Origin: Liquorilactobacillus cacaonum DSM 21116
GTDB taxonomy: Bacteria; Bacillota; Bacilli; Lactobacillales; Lactobacillaceae
Assembly (NCBI RefSeq): GCF_001436735.1
Contig: NZ_AYZE01000014.1
Location: forward strand, 311,409-375,408
Direction of reading: 5' to 3'
Length of the DNA: 64,000 nucleotides
Made by a program: the position numbers and the translations under genes. How positions within the stretch are numbered: position 1 is the stretch's first letter; each line of letters opens with the position of its first letter. Shown piece after piece: positions 7,219 through 16,929 of this stretch. A model generated the notes under the pieces. That model did no database searches. It worked only from the letters and a program-made list of their open reading frames with translations, and was not told the origin of the DNA.

Positions 7219-10011
7219 ATGAATTCGACAACCACATATGCAGTTGTTGATATCGAAACGACAGGTACAAGTATAGATGGTACCAATAGAATGCTACAAT
7301 TTAGTTGTGTTTTTATAAATAATAAAAAAATAAGCAACACATTCAATACAATGATTAACCCAGGAATGCCGATTCCAAACGAGGTAAAGAAATTAACAGG
7401 GATTAGTGAGAATGACGTTAGGCATGCTCCTTTTTTTGAAGATGTTGTGGGAACAATATACTCTTTACTACAAGGAACAATTTTTGTGGCACATAATATA
7501 AATTTTGATTATCGCTTTTTGAATGAAGAATTCTTGCGGTGTGGCTATCCAGAAATGGACATTCAAGGAATAGATACTGTGCAACTTACTCAAATTGTAT
7601 TACCTACTTTGCCTAGTTATAAATTAAGTTATCTAAGTGAATATTTTGACATCAAGCATAGCCATCCACACCATGCAGACAGTGATGCATTTGTTACTGC
7701 ACGGCTCTTTTTAATGTTGCAAAAATCAATTGATAATTTGCCGCTTAAAGTATTAGAATTTATTACAAGATTTCAAGACAAGTTGTTATTTCAGACTGGT
7801 GTTTGTTTTAGTAATGCGTTGAAAAAAAAGAAGATGGAAACAGGTGTCTTACCTAGTTATTTAGAAAAGGTAGGTGACATAGTTTTAAGAACTGAATCAT
7901 TGACACTTCTTAAAGAAAGAGAGGTAACCTATCCAAGAACAGCACTAGAAAAGAAACGTTTATTTGGAGATTTTCTAGAGTCACGTCCAGCACAAGCAGA
8001 AATGATGGATGAAGTTTATCGTTTACTCCTGCAAAAAAAAGAAAATGAATTGATGATTGAAGCGCCGACGGGATTAGGTAAGACATTAGGATACTTAATT
8101 CCAGCAGCATTTGCAGCACTTAAAGGACATATGAGTGTGATTTCAACTGCAACAACAACACTGCAATTACAGTTATTCGAACAGACAATTCCGTTGTTAA
8201 GGCAAATAGTCCCATTTGATTTCACAGTTGCTATTTTAAAGGGAAGTCATAATTATATAGATTTGCAGAAATTTGTTTTGTCTTTAGGTAAACCGCAAAG
8301 CAATCCCTCAAGACTATTACAATTACGAATATTTGTTTGGTTGACTATGACTAAAACTGGAGATTTAAGTGAGCTGCATCTAACAAAAATGCAGGATCCA
8401 CTTTTTGATGAGATAAGGCACAGAGGTATTATGTCACTTGACAACAGTAGCGTTTATTATCCACATGATTTTGTATTAAGACAGCAACTTAAACAAGATA
8501 CTGCTGATTTAATTATTACCAATCATTCTTATTTGTTAAATCATGCGGAGAGTCTAGGAGATTTTAAGAGAAAATCTCTTATAATTGATGAAGCACAACA
8601 TTTAGGAAATATTGTACTCAATAGTAACCAAGCCGTGATTGATTTTGATTTAATAAAGATAATTTCCGATACATTACTAGTAAAAATTAGTTCTCAAAAG
8701 TCTTTCTCATTTAGAGAGTTGCAGCAACAACACTTCTTTACAGATGCGGAATCGAAGGAGTTTGCTGCAAAAATTAGAATAATTGATCAACGAGTGCCTG
8801 TTTTAAGAAATTTTTTGGAACAAAGATTTTTACAACAAGAAGGCAAAAATGTTGATTTTAAAGAGATTGCTTTGAAAACGAGCAAATTTAAGGGATTTGT
8901 TAAAGAAAATTTTGCTGATTTCAAGCAAATTTCTGAAGCAAAAGATAGTCTACAAACATTGCTTTTGAAAACTAAAGTGAGATTTGCCGAGTTTAAAGCA
9001 CAAGAAAGGCTTGATACAAATGCACAATCGTTTATTTTAAATTTTATTGACTGTGGGTTTGAATTATTAAGAGCAATGGAGAATTGGTATCGTTTTAAGC
9101 TTGATGAACTCGATCAAACAGCCGCAGAAGCTGTGATTGGGTTACAAATCCCTTTAAGACAAGTCAATGGGCATTTACGTCTTAACTTTGGAATCTTCAA
9201 AACAAAAAATTATTTAGAACCAGTAGTTTATTCAAAGTTTGAACATACGATTTTTGTTGGTGCAACGCTTCTTTTACCTGAGGGAGCAGGCTATATGAGT
9301 GATCAACTAGATTTGAGTCAAGAAATAAAAATTTTGAAATTAAAAGGCGATTTTGATTATAAAAAACAAGCTTTGGGGCTCTTGGTTTCGGATGCACCAG
9401 ACATTGTTACAGATACCAAAGACTATATAGAATATCTAGGTAAAACACTAATTGATATTCTTAGTTACAATAATAAACAGACTTTAGTTTTGTTTAATTC
9501 ATTAGAGATGATTTCCGTAGTATATAATTATTTACGTGAAAGTAAAATTTTAGATGAACGTTTAATTATTGCACAAGGAGTGAGTGGAAGTAACGAAAAA
9601 ATAATTAAAATGTTTGAATTGGGTGAAGGAGCTGTCTTATTAGGATCGGGAACTTTTTGGGAGGGAATTGATCTTCCTAAGGATCGATTAGAACTTCTGA
9701 TAATTACACGTCTACCTTTTCAATCGCCAGATACACTAGTTAATCGTGCCAAGTATCATTTAGCAAAAAGACAAGGGAAAAATGCTTTTGCGACTATTTC
9801 ATTGCCTGAAGCAATGTTTAGGCTTAAACAAGGCTTTGGAAGATTGATTAGAACACGAGATGATCAAGGTGTGATGATTGTTTTGGATAGTCGGGTAGTT
9901 TCACGAGATTACGGTGTAAAATTAAGGGAGGCGTTCCCAGATAAAATGCCTGTGAAAATTATCAAGTCTTTCGAAATTAAAAAAAATTTGTTTGATTTTT
10001 GGGAAAATTAA
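7219..10011 (+). CDS. dinG: DnaQ exonuclease-DinG helicase fusion protein
   Basis: A 930-residue fusion common in Firmicutes (YpvA type). The N-terminal part is a DEDD 3'-5' exonuclease (VVDIETTGTSIDG near residue 9, HNINFDYRF and HADSDAF). The rest is an XPD/DinG superfamily 2 helicase: Walker A APTGLGKT at about residue 282, the DEAH-type box IDEAQH near 457 and the motif VI arginines in QGFGRLIRTR near 871. The iron-sulfur cysteines of E. coli DinG are not evident, as usual for this subgroup. It precedes ypmB-aspB-asnS-dnaD-nth, the conserved Bacillus/Lactobacillus order. It probably acts in DNA repair or resolution of unusual structures (family knowledge). Confidence 0.9.
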   Translation: MNSTTTYAVVDIETTGTSIDGTNRMLQFSCVFINNKKISNTFNTMINPGMPIPNEVKKLTGISENDVRHAPFFEDVVGTIYSLLQGTIFVAHNINFDYRFLNEEFLRCGYPEMDIQGIDTVQLTQIVLPTLPSYKLSYLSEYFDIKHSHPHHADSDAFVTARLFLMLQKSIDNLPLKVLEFITRFQDKLLFQTGVCFSNALKKKKMETGVLPSYLEKVGDIVLRTESLTLLKEREVTYPRTALEKKRLFGDFLESRPAQAEMMDEVYRLLLQKKENELMIEAPTGLGKTLGYLIPAAFAALKGHMSVISTATTTLQLQLFEQTIPLLRQIVPFDFTVAILKGSHNYIDLQKFVLSLGKPQSNPSRLLQLRIFVWLTMTKTGDLSELHLTKMQDPLFDEIRHRGIMSLDNSSVYYPHDFVLRQQLKQDTADLIITNHSYLLNHAESLGDFKRKSLIIDEAQHLGNIVLNSNQAVIDFDLIKIISDTLLVKISSQKSFSFRELQQQHFFTDAESKEFAAKIRIIDQRVPVLRNFLEQRFLQQEGKNVDFKEIALKTSKFKGFVKENFADFKQISEAKDSLQTLLLKTKVRFAEFKAQERLDTNAQSFILNFIDCGFELLRAMENWYRFKLDELDQTAAEAVIGLQIPLRQVNGHLRLNFGIFKTKNYLEPVVYSKFEHTIFVGATLLLPEGAGYMSDQLDLSQEIKILKLKGDFDYKKQALGLLVSDAPDIVTDTKDYIEYLGKTLIDILSYNNKQTLVLFNSLEMISVVYNYLRESKILDERLIIAQGVSGSNEKIIKMFELGEGAVLLGSGTFWEGIDLPKDRLELLIITRLPFQSPDTLVNRAKYHLAKRQGKNAFATISLPEAMFRLKQGFGRLIRTRDDQGVMIVLDSRVVSRDYGVKLREAFPDKMPVKIIKSFEIKKNLFDFWEN

Positions 10012-10040
10012 AGACCATATCTTCAAAAAGAACACTAATA

Positions 10041-10050
10041 TTGTTATAAT
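10041..10050 (+). promoter_or_regulatory. Extended -10 promoter element upstream of the ypmB-like gene
   Basis: TGTTATAAT (TATAAT at 10045-10050) gives an extended -10 with a weak -35. It lies between half-sites AACACT (10031-10036) and AGTGTT (10057-10062), a dyad that could be an operator. The gene starts about 50 bp downstream. Confidence 0.45.
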
Positions 10051-10102
10051 GATACAAGTGTTAATAATATTAGAATTAATTTAAATGAGATGTGAGGTTC
10101 TT

Positions 10103-10597
10103 ATGAAGAGGGTAAAAGGTTATCGAAGTGGTGTGAAAAAACTTTTTGCAATAGCATTTATAGTAGTTGTATTCTTTGGGGTAGGCATTATATACTGGCA
10201 AGCTCAGTCTCCAAGAGAAACTGCTGAAAAAAATGCAATCAGTTTTGCGCGTAAGCATGCGGATTTAAAATCAGAAACTGCTTTTTATCTATTCAATAGA
10301 AAACAGACTTATTTTACTGTAGCTGGCACGAATACAAAAAATCAAAAAATTTTTGTTATTATTGCTAAAAAAGGTGGCGCTACTAAAGTACTATTACAGA
10401 ATAAGGGGATTAGCGAAACGGGGGCAATTGCTCTAGCAAAAAAGGAAAATCCTAAAAAGATTTTGAAAGCAACATTGGGACTTTGGTCAAATAATCCAGT
10501 ATGGGAAGTAACTTACTTAAATAATTCTGGTAACCTTTGTTACGTTTTATATAATTACAAAAATGGCAATATGGTAAAATCTATTCAAAATATTTAG
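10103..10597 (+). CDS. ypmB: YpmB-like membrane-anchored protein (DUF5590)
   Basis: A 164-residue protein with a basic N terminus and one transmembrane segment (about residues 12-32), followed by a PepSY-like extracytoplasmic part with repeated segments of the form ETAEKNAISFA and SETGAIALAKKE. Position directly upstream of aspB matches ypmB of Bacillus subtilis, whose function is unknown. I chose the ATG at 10103 because GTGAGG (10092-10097) lies five bases before it; an in-frame ATG at 10085 lacks such a site. The next gene starts 21 bp after the stop. Confidence 0.75.
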   Translation: MKRVKGYRSGVKKLFAIAFIVVVFFGVGIIYWQAQSPRETAEKNAISFARKHADLKSETAFYLFNRKQTYFTVAGTNTKNQKIFVIIAKKGGATKVLLQNKGISETGAIALAKKENPKKILKATLGLWSNNPVWEVTYLNNSGNLCYVLYNYKNGNMVKSIQNI

Positions 10598-10618
10598 TAG
10601 ATTGAGGGTATATCACAT

Positions 10619-11800
10619 ATGAAAATTTCAAAAAGAGTAATGCAAATTCAACCATCGGCAACACTTGAATTGTCGGCAAAGGCAAAACAAATGAAAGATG
10701 ATGGCCTTGATGTTATTAATTTAGGTGTTGGCGAGCCAGATTTTAATACTCCTAGCGATATTAAAAAAGCTGCAATTAAAGCCATTGAAGAAGGAAAATC
10801 CGACTTTTATACACAGGCTACTGGGATTAATGAATTAAAAAAAGCAATTTGTGATCGTATTTCTTCTGACTTCGGAGTGAATTATGAACAAAATCAAGTG
10901 GCAGTAACAGTTGGAGGTAAATTTTCTTTATATGTTTTAGCACAAACCTTATTGGATGAAGCAGACGAGGTCTTAATTCCGCTTCCTTATTGGGTGAGTT
11001 ATGGTGAACAAGTTAAGCTTGCTGGAGGTGTTCCTGTGTTTGTCACCCCAGAAAATGGTCTTAAGGTCACTGTTGATGAATTAGAGGCAAAGAGGACTGC
11101 TAATTCAAGACTGGTAATTATTAATTCTCCTCAAAATCCATCCGGATTGATCTATACACGTTCTGAATTAGAAGAAATTGGAAATTGGGCTGTTGAACAT
11201 GATATCATAATTATAACTGATGATATGTACGGTAAATTAGTTTATAATGGAGAACGTTTTGTATCATTAATTGAGCTTAGTGAAAGCATTAGAAAACAAA
11301 CAATACTTGTAAGTGGTCTTTCAAAAGCCTATTCAATGACGGGATGGAGAATAGGATATACTGTTGCTCCTGCTGAGGTAATAAAGAAGATGAGTGCGCT
11401 TATTGGACATGCCACAAGTAATCTTGCTGCAGTGAGTCAATACGCAGCCCTGGAGGCATTAACAGGCCCTCAGGAAGTGGTTGAGAAAATGCGTGTTGCA
11501 TTTGAAGAAAGATTGAATAAGGTTTATCCAGAATTAATTGCTCTACCTGGTGTTGAATTGGAGAATAAGCCACAGGGGGCTTTCTATCTATTTCCAAACG
11601 TTAAGCAAGCTGTTGAGTTAACAGGTTTTAATTCAACTGATGATTTTGTAGAAGCGTTACTTGATGAGGCCCATGTTGCTGTTGTTATTGGTAGTGCTTT
11701 TGGTATGCCTGATCATATTAGAATGAGTTATGCGACTGATTTGGCTAGTCTTGAAGAAGCAATTAAGAGAATGAAATGGTTTATTGAAAAACATATGTAG
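10619..11800 (+). CDS. aspB: Pyridoxal-phosphate aspartate aminotransferase
   Basis: Class I aminotransferase of 393 residues that interconverts aspartate and oxaloacetate using 2-oxoglutarate/glutamate. The PLP-binding lysine is in [16 protein letters not shown] (Lys236). INSPQNPSG and the ITDDMYGKL segment form the cofactor pocket. It is the usual neighbour of asnS, supplying aspartate-family metabolism; the asnS ribosome binding site overlaps the aspB stop codon, so the two are co-transcribed. Confidence 0.9.
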   Translation: MKISKRVMQIQPSATLELSAKAKQMKDDGLDVINLGVGEPDFNTPSDIKKAAIKAIEEGKSDFYTQATGINELKKAICDRISSDFGVNYEQNQVAVTVGGKFSLYVLAQTLLDEADEVLIPLPYWVSYGEQVKLAGGVPVFVTPENGLKVTVDELEAKRTANSRLVIINSPQNPSGLIYTRSELEEIGNWAVEHDIIIITDDMYGKLVYNGERFVSLIELSESIRKQTILVSGLSKAYSMTGWRIGYTVAPAEVIKKMSALIGHATSNLAAVSQYAALEALTGPQEVVEKMRVAFEERLNKVYPELIALPGVELENKPQGAFYLFPNVKQAVELTGFNSTDDFVEALLDEAHVAVVIGSAFGMPDHIRMSYATDLASLEEAIKRMKWFIEKHM

Positions 11801-11813
11801 GAGGATTTTTTTG

Positions 11814-13115
11814 TTGAAGACAATTAGTATTATTGACTCAAAAAATCATGTTGATGAAGAAGTGAAAATTGGGGCTTGGCTTACAAATAAACGATCTAGT
11901 GGGAAAATTGCTTTTCTACAATTACGTGATGGAACTGCTTTTTTTCAGGGAGTTGTCGTAAAAAGTAATGTAAGCGAAGAAGTATTTGCTTTGGCTAAGG
12001 AAGCAAAGCAAGAAGAAAGTATTTACGTTATTGGAACTATTCATGAAGATACACGTTCGCCATTTGGCTACGAAATTGAAGTTTCGGGAATCGAAAAAGT
12101 CGGAGAAAGTGATAACTATCCAATTACTCCAAAAGAACATGGGGTAGATTTTTTGATGGATCACCGTCATTTGTGGCTACGATCAAAACGTCAATTTGCT
12201 GTTATGAAAATTCGTAATGAAATTATAAGGGCAACTTATGAATTTTTTAATAAGGAAGGGTTCATTAAAATTGATGCGCCTATTTTAACTGGGTCTGCAC
12301 CTGAAGGAACGACAGAATTATTTCATACCAAGTATTTTGATAAAGATGCGTATTTATCACAGTCTGGACAGCTCTATGAAGAAGCAGGTGCAATGGCTTA
12401 TGGAAAGGTCTTTTCTTTTGGACCGACCTTTAGAGCTGAAAAATCAAAGACAAGACGACATTTAATTGAATTTTGGATGATTGAGCCTGAGATGGCATTT
12501 ATGCATCAAGAAGAGAGCCTTGAAGTCCAGGAGAAATATATTTCGTTTTTAGTTCAAAGCGTTATTGATAATTGCGCTTATGAACTTAATATTTTGGAAC
12601 GTGATATCAATGTTCTAAAAAGATATACTGAACTCCCATTCCCGAGAATTTCATATGATGAAGCAGTTGAATTACTTCAAAAATCTGGGGAATTTCCTGA
12701 TGTTAAGTGGGGGGAAGATTTCGGTTCTCCTGAAGAAACATATTTGGCTGAACATTTCAGCAAACCAGTTTTTGTAATGAATTATCCTAAAGCAATAAAG
12801 CCATTTTATATGAAGCCACATCCTACTCGTGATGATGTTGTAATCTGTGCCGATTTGTTAGCACCAGAGGGATATGGAGAGATTATTGGAGGCTCTGAAA
12901 GAGCAACTGACCCAGCGTTTTTAGAAGCACAAATTGAAGCGGCTGGATTGAATAAAGATGATTATCAGTGGTATATTGATTTACGTCGTTATGGTAGTGT
13001 ACCTCATTCAGGTTTTGGACTGGGACTTGAACGTGCAATTACATGGATAACAGGGGAAGAACATATTCGAGAAGCAATTCCATTCCCAAGATTACTAAAC
13101 AGAATTTATCCATGA
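11814..13115 (+). CDS. asnS: Asparaginyl-tRNA synthetase
   Basis: Class IIb aminoacyl-tRNA synthetase charging tRNA-Asn. An N-terminal OB-fold anticodon-binding domain (about residues 1-105) precedes the catalytic domain, with motif 2 [15 protein letters not shown] and motif 3 [18 protein letters not shown] at 11799-11804 overlaps the aspB stop; I take TTG at 11814 (MKTISII, 433 residues, nine-base spacing), although TTG at 11811 is equally possible. No T-box lies upstream, so expression probably follows aspB. Confidence 0.92.
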   Translation: MKTISIIDSKNHVDEEVKIGAWLTNKRSSGKIAFLQLRDGTAFFQGVVVKSNVSEEVFALAKEAKQEESIYVIGTIHEDTRSPFGYEIEVSGIEKVGESDNYPITPKEHGVDFLMDHRHLWLRSKRQFAVMKIRNEIIRATYEFFNKEGFIKIDAPILTGSAPEGTTELFHTKYFDKDAYLSQSGQLYEEAGAMAYGKVFSFGPTFRAEKSKTRRHLIEFWMIEPEMAFMHQEESLEVQEKYISFLVQSVIDNCAYELNILERDINVLKRYTELPFPRISYDEAVELLQKSGEFPDVKWGEDFGSPEETYLAEHFSKPVFVMNYPKAIKPFYMKPHPTRDDVVICADLLAPEGYGEIIGGSERATDPAFLEAQIEAAGLNKDDYQWYIDLRRYGSVPHSGFGLGLERAITWITGEEHIREAIPFPRLLNRIYP

Positions 13116-13126
13116 TAAAAACAATG

Positions 13127-13163
13127 AAGCGGTTAGGGTAATTTATTATCTTGACGGCTTTTT
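13127..13163 (+). terminator. Putative terminator after asnS
   Basis: A 16-bp imperfect stem with GU pairs and one mismatch (13127-13142 with 13145-13160) followed by T residues, between asnS and dnaD. It may only attenuate, since the dnaD start lies 28 bp beyond. Confidence 0.55.
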
Positions 13164-13190
13164 ATTTAAAAATGAAGAGTGGTGAAATTA

Positions 13191-13919
13191 ATGGATCAAA
13201 CATTTGAAAAGTACTTGAAAGCAGGACAGATGACGATTTCGAATCTTGTGCTTTATAACTATCCAAAATTGGGATTGGATGAAGCTGAAATGGTTCTTGT
13301 AATTCAAATAATGAGTTCAATTCAAGCTGGCAATTCTTTTCCAGAAGTGAGTCTTATTGCAAAAAGAATGGGTAAAGAAGAAGCGGTTGTTTACCAATTA
13401 ATGCATAGTTTGATTCAAAAAAATGTTATGGATATTGCAAGTATCCAAGGTGAAACGGGAGTTAAACACGATGTTTACCAGTTTAATAAGTTATTTGAAA
13501 AAATAATTGCTTTGGAAAAACAAACAGAAATAGCTGTAAAGAAAAAAGATGTGACGGTCACACGTGAAAAAGTATTTCAAAGTATAGAGGTTGAATTTGG
13601 CCGACCTTTGTCACCAATTGAGATTGAAACCATTAATATGTGGTTACAAAAAGATAGTTATTTGCCTGAACTAATTATTTTAGCACTAAGAGAAGCGGTA
13701 TTAAATCAAGCTTATAGTTTAAAATATATGGATCGAATTTTATTAAGTTGGGAAAGACAAAATATTAGTACTGCACAAGATGTTCAGCGTGAGCAGCAAA
13801 GAAAGAGGATGAAAATCCAAGATAAGACAATGATGCAAAGTGATAAAAAAAGTGACCCTAATAAGCCAAGTATCCCTTTATATCATTGGTCAAATAGAAG
13901 CAATAAAAATGAGGAGTAA
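13191..13919 (+). CDS. dnaD: DnaD-family replication/primosome protein
   Basis: A 242-residue DnaD protein. In Bacillus, DnaD remodels DNA and helps recruit the helicase DnaC at oriC and at restart sites. Residues about 10-110 form the winged-helix DDBH1 domain, and residues about 125-200 the DDBH2 helical domain with the family segment RPLSPIEIETINMWL and LREAVLN. The C terminus is basic and low-complexity. ATG at 13191 is favoured by GGTG six bases upstream. It overlaps the nth ribosome-binding region, as in Bacillus where dnaD-nth are coupled. Confidence 0.88.
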   Translation: MDQTFEKYLKAGQMTISNLVLYNYPKLGLDEAEMVLVIQIMSSIQAGNSFPEVSLIAKRMGKEEAVVYQLMHSLIQKNVMDIASIQGETGVKHDVYQFNKLFEKIIALEKQTEIAVKKKDVTVTREKVFQSIEVEFGRPLSPIEIETINMWLQKDSYLPELIILALREAVLNQAYSLKYMDRILLSWERQNISTAQDVQREQQRKRMKIQDKTMMQSDKKSDPNKPSIPLYHWSNRSNKNEE

Positions 13920-13923
13920 TCAG

Positions 13924-14562
13924 ATGTTATCAGATAAAGAATGTTTAAAGGTAGTTGAAATAATGGGGAAATCATATCCTGATGCACATTCTTCACTTAC
14001 TGCTGATTCTGATTTTCATTTTTTGTTGGCTGTTATTATGAGTGCACAGACAACTGATAAAGCTGTGAATTTATTGAGCCCAAAGCTTTTCGAGACATAT
14101 AAAAGGCCAAATGAACTAGCTGAGGCTGATGTAGCTGATGTTATGGAATTAATTAAAACAATCGGTTTATATCGTAACAAAGCGAAGTATTTGGTGGAAT
14201 GTGCAAAAAAAATTGTTAGTGATTTTGAAGGTGTTGTTCCTCAGACGCGTAAAGAATTAATGTCATTGCCAGGAGTGGGTAGGAAAACTGCAGATGTTGT
14301 TATGGCTGAGCGCTTTAAAATACCTGCAATAGCCGTTGATACGCACGTTACTAGAGTATCGAAAAGGCTTAGAATGGTTGCACAAGATGCAAATGTTATA
14401 GAAATCGAAGAAGCCTTGATGAAGAAACTTCCAAAGTCAATATGGATTGTAGCGCATTTTAGAATGATATATTGGGGACGTTACCAATGCACGGCGAGGT
14501 CTCCAAAATGTGAAACCTGTCCCTTACTTGAAATGTGTGCTGAAGGAAAGTTAAGAATATAG
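13924..14562 (+). CDS. nth: Endonuclease III
   Basis: Base-excision repair DNA glycosylase/AP lyase removing oxidised pyrimidines. The helix-hairpin-helix LPGVGRKTADVV contains the catalytic Lys121, and VDTHVTRV contains the catalytic Asp139. The C-terminal cysteines are spaced C-X6-C-X2-C-X5-C, the [4Fe-4S] ligands. The start at ATG 13924 (212 residues) follows GAGGAG and begins four bases after the dnaD stop; a longer reading frame upstream overlaps dnaD and is not needed. Confidence 0.93.
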   Translation: MLSDKECLKVVEIMGKSYPDAHSSLTADSDFHFLLAVIMSAQTTDKAVNLLSPKLFETYKRPNELAEADVADVMELIKTIGLYRNKAKYLVECAKKIVSDFEGVVPQTRKELMSLPGVGRKTADVVMAERFKIPAIAVDTHVTRVSKRLRMVAQDANVIEIEEALMKKLPKSIWIVAHFRMIYWGRYQCTARSPKCETCPLLEMCAEGKLRI

Positions 14563-14595
14563 TGATAGTTTTTTATCAATATTGAGTCAAAAAAA

Positions 14596-14625
14596 AGTCC
14601 AAGGCGTTAGCCTGGACTCTTTTTT
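14596..14625. terminator. Terminator between nth and yidC
   Basis: Stem 14596-14605 with 14610-14618 (one bulged A), a tight GTTA loop and a T-run through 14625; A-rich on the other flank, so it may act in both directions between convergent nth and yidC. Confidence 0.8.
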
Positions 14626-14683
14626 ATATTTCCCAAAATTAATTTGCAGTTACCTACTTGGGAAATAATAACTTTTTAAATTA

Positions 14684-15598
14684 TTATTTTTTGTGTTGTT
14701 GCTTACCAGCATTTCGTTTTCTATTGCTAATGGAAGTATTAGGAATATTATTTTTCTGTTTAGGTGCTACACTGATAGGCTTAGGGGATACAACTTTTTT
14801 AGGTGGATTTTTCTTTAATTCAGCTTCTATTTCTGCTCGGATTCTTGGGCGCATTGCATTTACCAAGATGGTTTGTAAGCAGGCAAATATCCCACCAACA
14901 AAGAAATAAAGTCCTAATCCTGCGGGAGATACGAATGTCATACCACCTAACATGATTGGAGTGATAAAAAGCATAGATTGCATCTGCTTTTTTTGTTCGG
15001 GAGCTATACCTTGAAGTGACAAGTATGCTTGTCCTCCATAGATTAGGACAGTCAAAACAGCAAGAATAATACTTGGTTTTCCAAGATTTATATTCATAAA
15101 GGTTGTTTTGGATAGTTCAGGTGAATATTGGATAGCTGCGTATAAAGCAGCAAAAATTGGCATTTGAATTAATAGGGGAAGACAGCCAATTCCACCAGTC
15201 ATTGAAATACCATTTTCACGATATAAAGCCATCATTTCTTGGCTAAGTGCTGTTTTTTCTTCAGCGCTTGAAGCATTTTTTTGTCGTTCTTGAATAGATG
15301 CCATCTGTGGTCGGACCGATGCCATTTTTTCTTGTTGAATCGTTGCATTTTTAGCTTGTTTCAACATAACAGGCATTAAAATCATTCTGACAATGAATGT
15401 AATAGCAATAATGGCCCATCCATAGCTTCCTCCCATTACCCCAGTTAGCCAGTTAATAACATGTTGTGTTGGAATTGCTAGATGATCATAAATCAATCCG
15501 TATGGTTTGCCACTCTTAGTTCTTTGGACGCAGCCACTTAAAAGTAAAGAGACAGCCACAAAAACTGGTAATATAGTAAGACGCTTTATTTTTTTCAT
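14684..15598 (-). CDS. yidC: YidC/OxaA membrane protein insertase (lipoprotein)
   Basis: Inserts and folds inner-membrane proteins with or without SecYEG. The 304-residue protein begins with a lipoprotein signal peptide (VSLLLSGCVQ, lipobox LSGC), then five transmembrane segments typical of Gram-positive YidC; the conserved Arg in the first core helix is present in TFIVRMILMP. The C-terminal tail is basic, with KK/RK clusters, suited to ribosome contact. ATG at 15596-15598 is preceded by AAAGGAAC seven bases upstream. Firmicutes often have two paralogues; this one may be YidC1 or YidC2. Confidence 0.9.
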   Translation of the reverse strand: MKKIKRLTILPVFVAVSLLLSGCVQRTKSGKPYGLIYDHLAIPTQHVINWLTGVMGGSYGWAIIAITFIVRMILMPVMLKQAKNATIQQEKMASVRPQMASIQERQKNASSAEEKTALSQEMMALYRENGISMTGGIGCLPLLIQMPIFAALYAAIQYSPELSKTTFMNINLGKPSIILAVLTVLIYGGQAYLSLQGIAPEQKKQMQSMLFITPIMLGGMTFVSPAGLGLYFFVGGIFACLQTILVNAMRPRIRAEIEAELKKNPPKKVVSPKPISVAPKQKNNIPNTSISNRKRNAGKQQHKK

Positions 15599-15632
15599 TA
15601 GTATTGTTCCTTTCAAATAAACTACGCTACTT

Positions 15633-15661
15633 ACTATACTTTATCTATAGTACTTTTTCAA
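15633..15661 (-). promoter_or_regulatory. Promoter of yidC
   Basis: On the minus strand TTGAAA (15656-15661) and TATAGT (15633-15638) are 17 bp apart, 35 bp upstream of the yidC start. Confidence 0.65.
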
Positions 15662-15698
15662 TTGTACTTCATAATATAAATTTGTTAAGAAGTACTTA

Positions 15699-15971
15699 TT
15701 AATAGGTGATATTAAAAGAAGTAAAATTTTGGAGCTGGATTTCTTCCAATGTATACCTTGTTACTTTTCCACTAGGAGTGGGGGAAGCAATAATTTTTTT
15801 GGTAAAATCCGAGAGTTTCTCCGAAGGGCCTTGAGCTTCAAGATATACTGAACCATCAAGCTGATTTTTTACAATACCAGTTATTCCTAATTGATCAGCA
15901 ATCATTTTTGTACAATAACGAAACCCAACTCCTTGGACTCGTCCGTATATTGTCATTTTGATTGATTTCAT
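15699..15971 (-). CDS. acyP: Acylphosphatase
   Basis: A small (90-residue) enzyme hydrolysing carboxyl-phosphate bonds. The YGRVQGVGFR phosphate-binding loop with its catalytic Arg and the GIVKNQLDGSVYLEAQG strand with the catalytic Asn are both intact. The start ATG has AGGAGG upstream. It lies upstream of yidC on the same strand and divergent from the SpoU methyltransferase, an arrangement common in Firmicutes. Its physiological substrate is not known. Confidence 0.92.
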   Translation of the reverse strand: MKSIKMTIYGRVQGVGFRYCTKMIADQLGITGIVKNQLDGSVYLEAQGPSEKLSDFTKKIIASPTPSGKVTRYTLEEIQLQNFTSFNITY

Positions 15972-16057
15972 GATTTACACCTCCTAGGATTATTATAATT
16001 TAAAAGAGAGGTTATATGCTATAATTACCGAGAAATAAAAAAATGGAGAGATTAAAA

Positions 16058-16828
16058 ATGGATATTATTCAGTCACCTCAAAACAAACAAGTTAAGGAGT
16101 GGAAAAAACTTTCTTCAAAAAAAGGAAGGGCAACTCAAAAATTATATATTTTAGATGGGTGGCATCTCGTTAAAGAGGCAATTAAAGCAAAAGAAACGAT
16201 ACATCTTTTTCTAATTGTACCGGATTCTAGGTATGTATCGGAATTTAATGAGTTTAATAATACAAATACGAAAATTATGTATATATCTCCCGAAGTTGCC
16301 AATGCTTTAAGTGATACTCCAAGTCCCCAAGGGATTTTTGCGTTAATGAACATTCAAGATACTATTACAGACAGCGTGAATTTAAATGGTGCATGGCTGT
16401 TATTAGATAAGGTTCAAGATCCAGGAAATATTGGGACAATGGTTAGAACTGCTGATGCAGCAGGATTCAGTGGGGTAGTCTTTGGTGAAGGAACAGTAGA
16501 CTTGTATCAACCAAAGGTCGTTCGTTCGATGCAAGGGAGTCAATTTCATTTAAATTTGATACAGTCAAATCTTATGGAGTTTATCACTACATTACAGAGA
16601 AATGAAATTCCAACTTTCGGTACTGAGCTTAACAGGTTCGCTAAGAGCTATGATGCCATAGGCAAATACTCTTCATTTGGTCTGATAATGGGGAATGAAG
16701 GAAATGGAGTTGAGCAACAATATCTAGAGATAACTGATTATAATCTCTATATTCCAATTGTTGGCCAAGCAGAATCACTAAATGTTGCTGTTGCGGCTGG
16801 GATATTGATGTATGCATTAAAAAAATAA
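16058..16828 (+). CDS. TrmH/SpoU-family RNA 2'-O-methyltransferase
   Basis: A 256-residue SPOUT methyltransferase, probably acting on 23S rRNA or tRNA. N-terminal residues about 1-95 form the L30-like substrate-binding domain; the C-terminal SPOUT domain shows LLDKVQDPGNIGTMVRTADA (motif 1, with the Asn and Arg), IMGNEGNGV (motif 2) and IVGQAESLNVAVAAGILMY (motif 3) forming the SAM knot. ATG at 16058 has GGAGAG seven bases upstream; an extended -10 (TGCTATAAT, 16018-16025) lies just ahead. Exact target unknown. Confidence 0.87.
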   Translation: MDIIQSPQNKQVKEWKKLSSKKGRATQKLYILDGWHLVKEAIKAKETIHLFLIVPDSRYVSEFNEFNNTNTKIMYISPEVANALSDTPSPQGIFALMNIQDTITDSVNLNGAWLLLDKVQDPGNIGTMVRTADAAGFSGVVFGEGTVDLYQPKVVRSMQGSQFHLNLIQSNLMEFITTLQRNEIPTFGTELNRFAKSYDAIGKYSSFGLIMGNEGNGVEQQYLEITDYNLYIPIVGQAESLNVAVAAGILMYALKK

Positions 16829-16929
16829 TTATTAAGAATAGTTTATGAAAATCCAATTTAGACATTTATTAATTGCAAATTATATTGATTCAGGTATGAT
16901 AGACCTAGAATTATTAAGAGGGGTATTGC

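Noticed and set aside
13840-13923. Longer N terminus for endonuclease III
   Set aside because: It would overlap dnaD by 80 bp; the ATG at 13924 has a good ribosome binding site and fits the family length.
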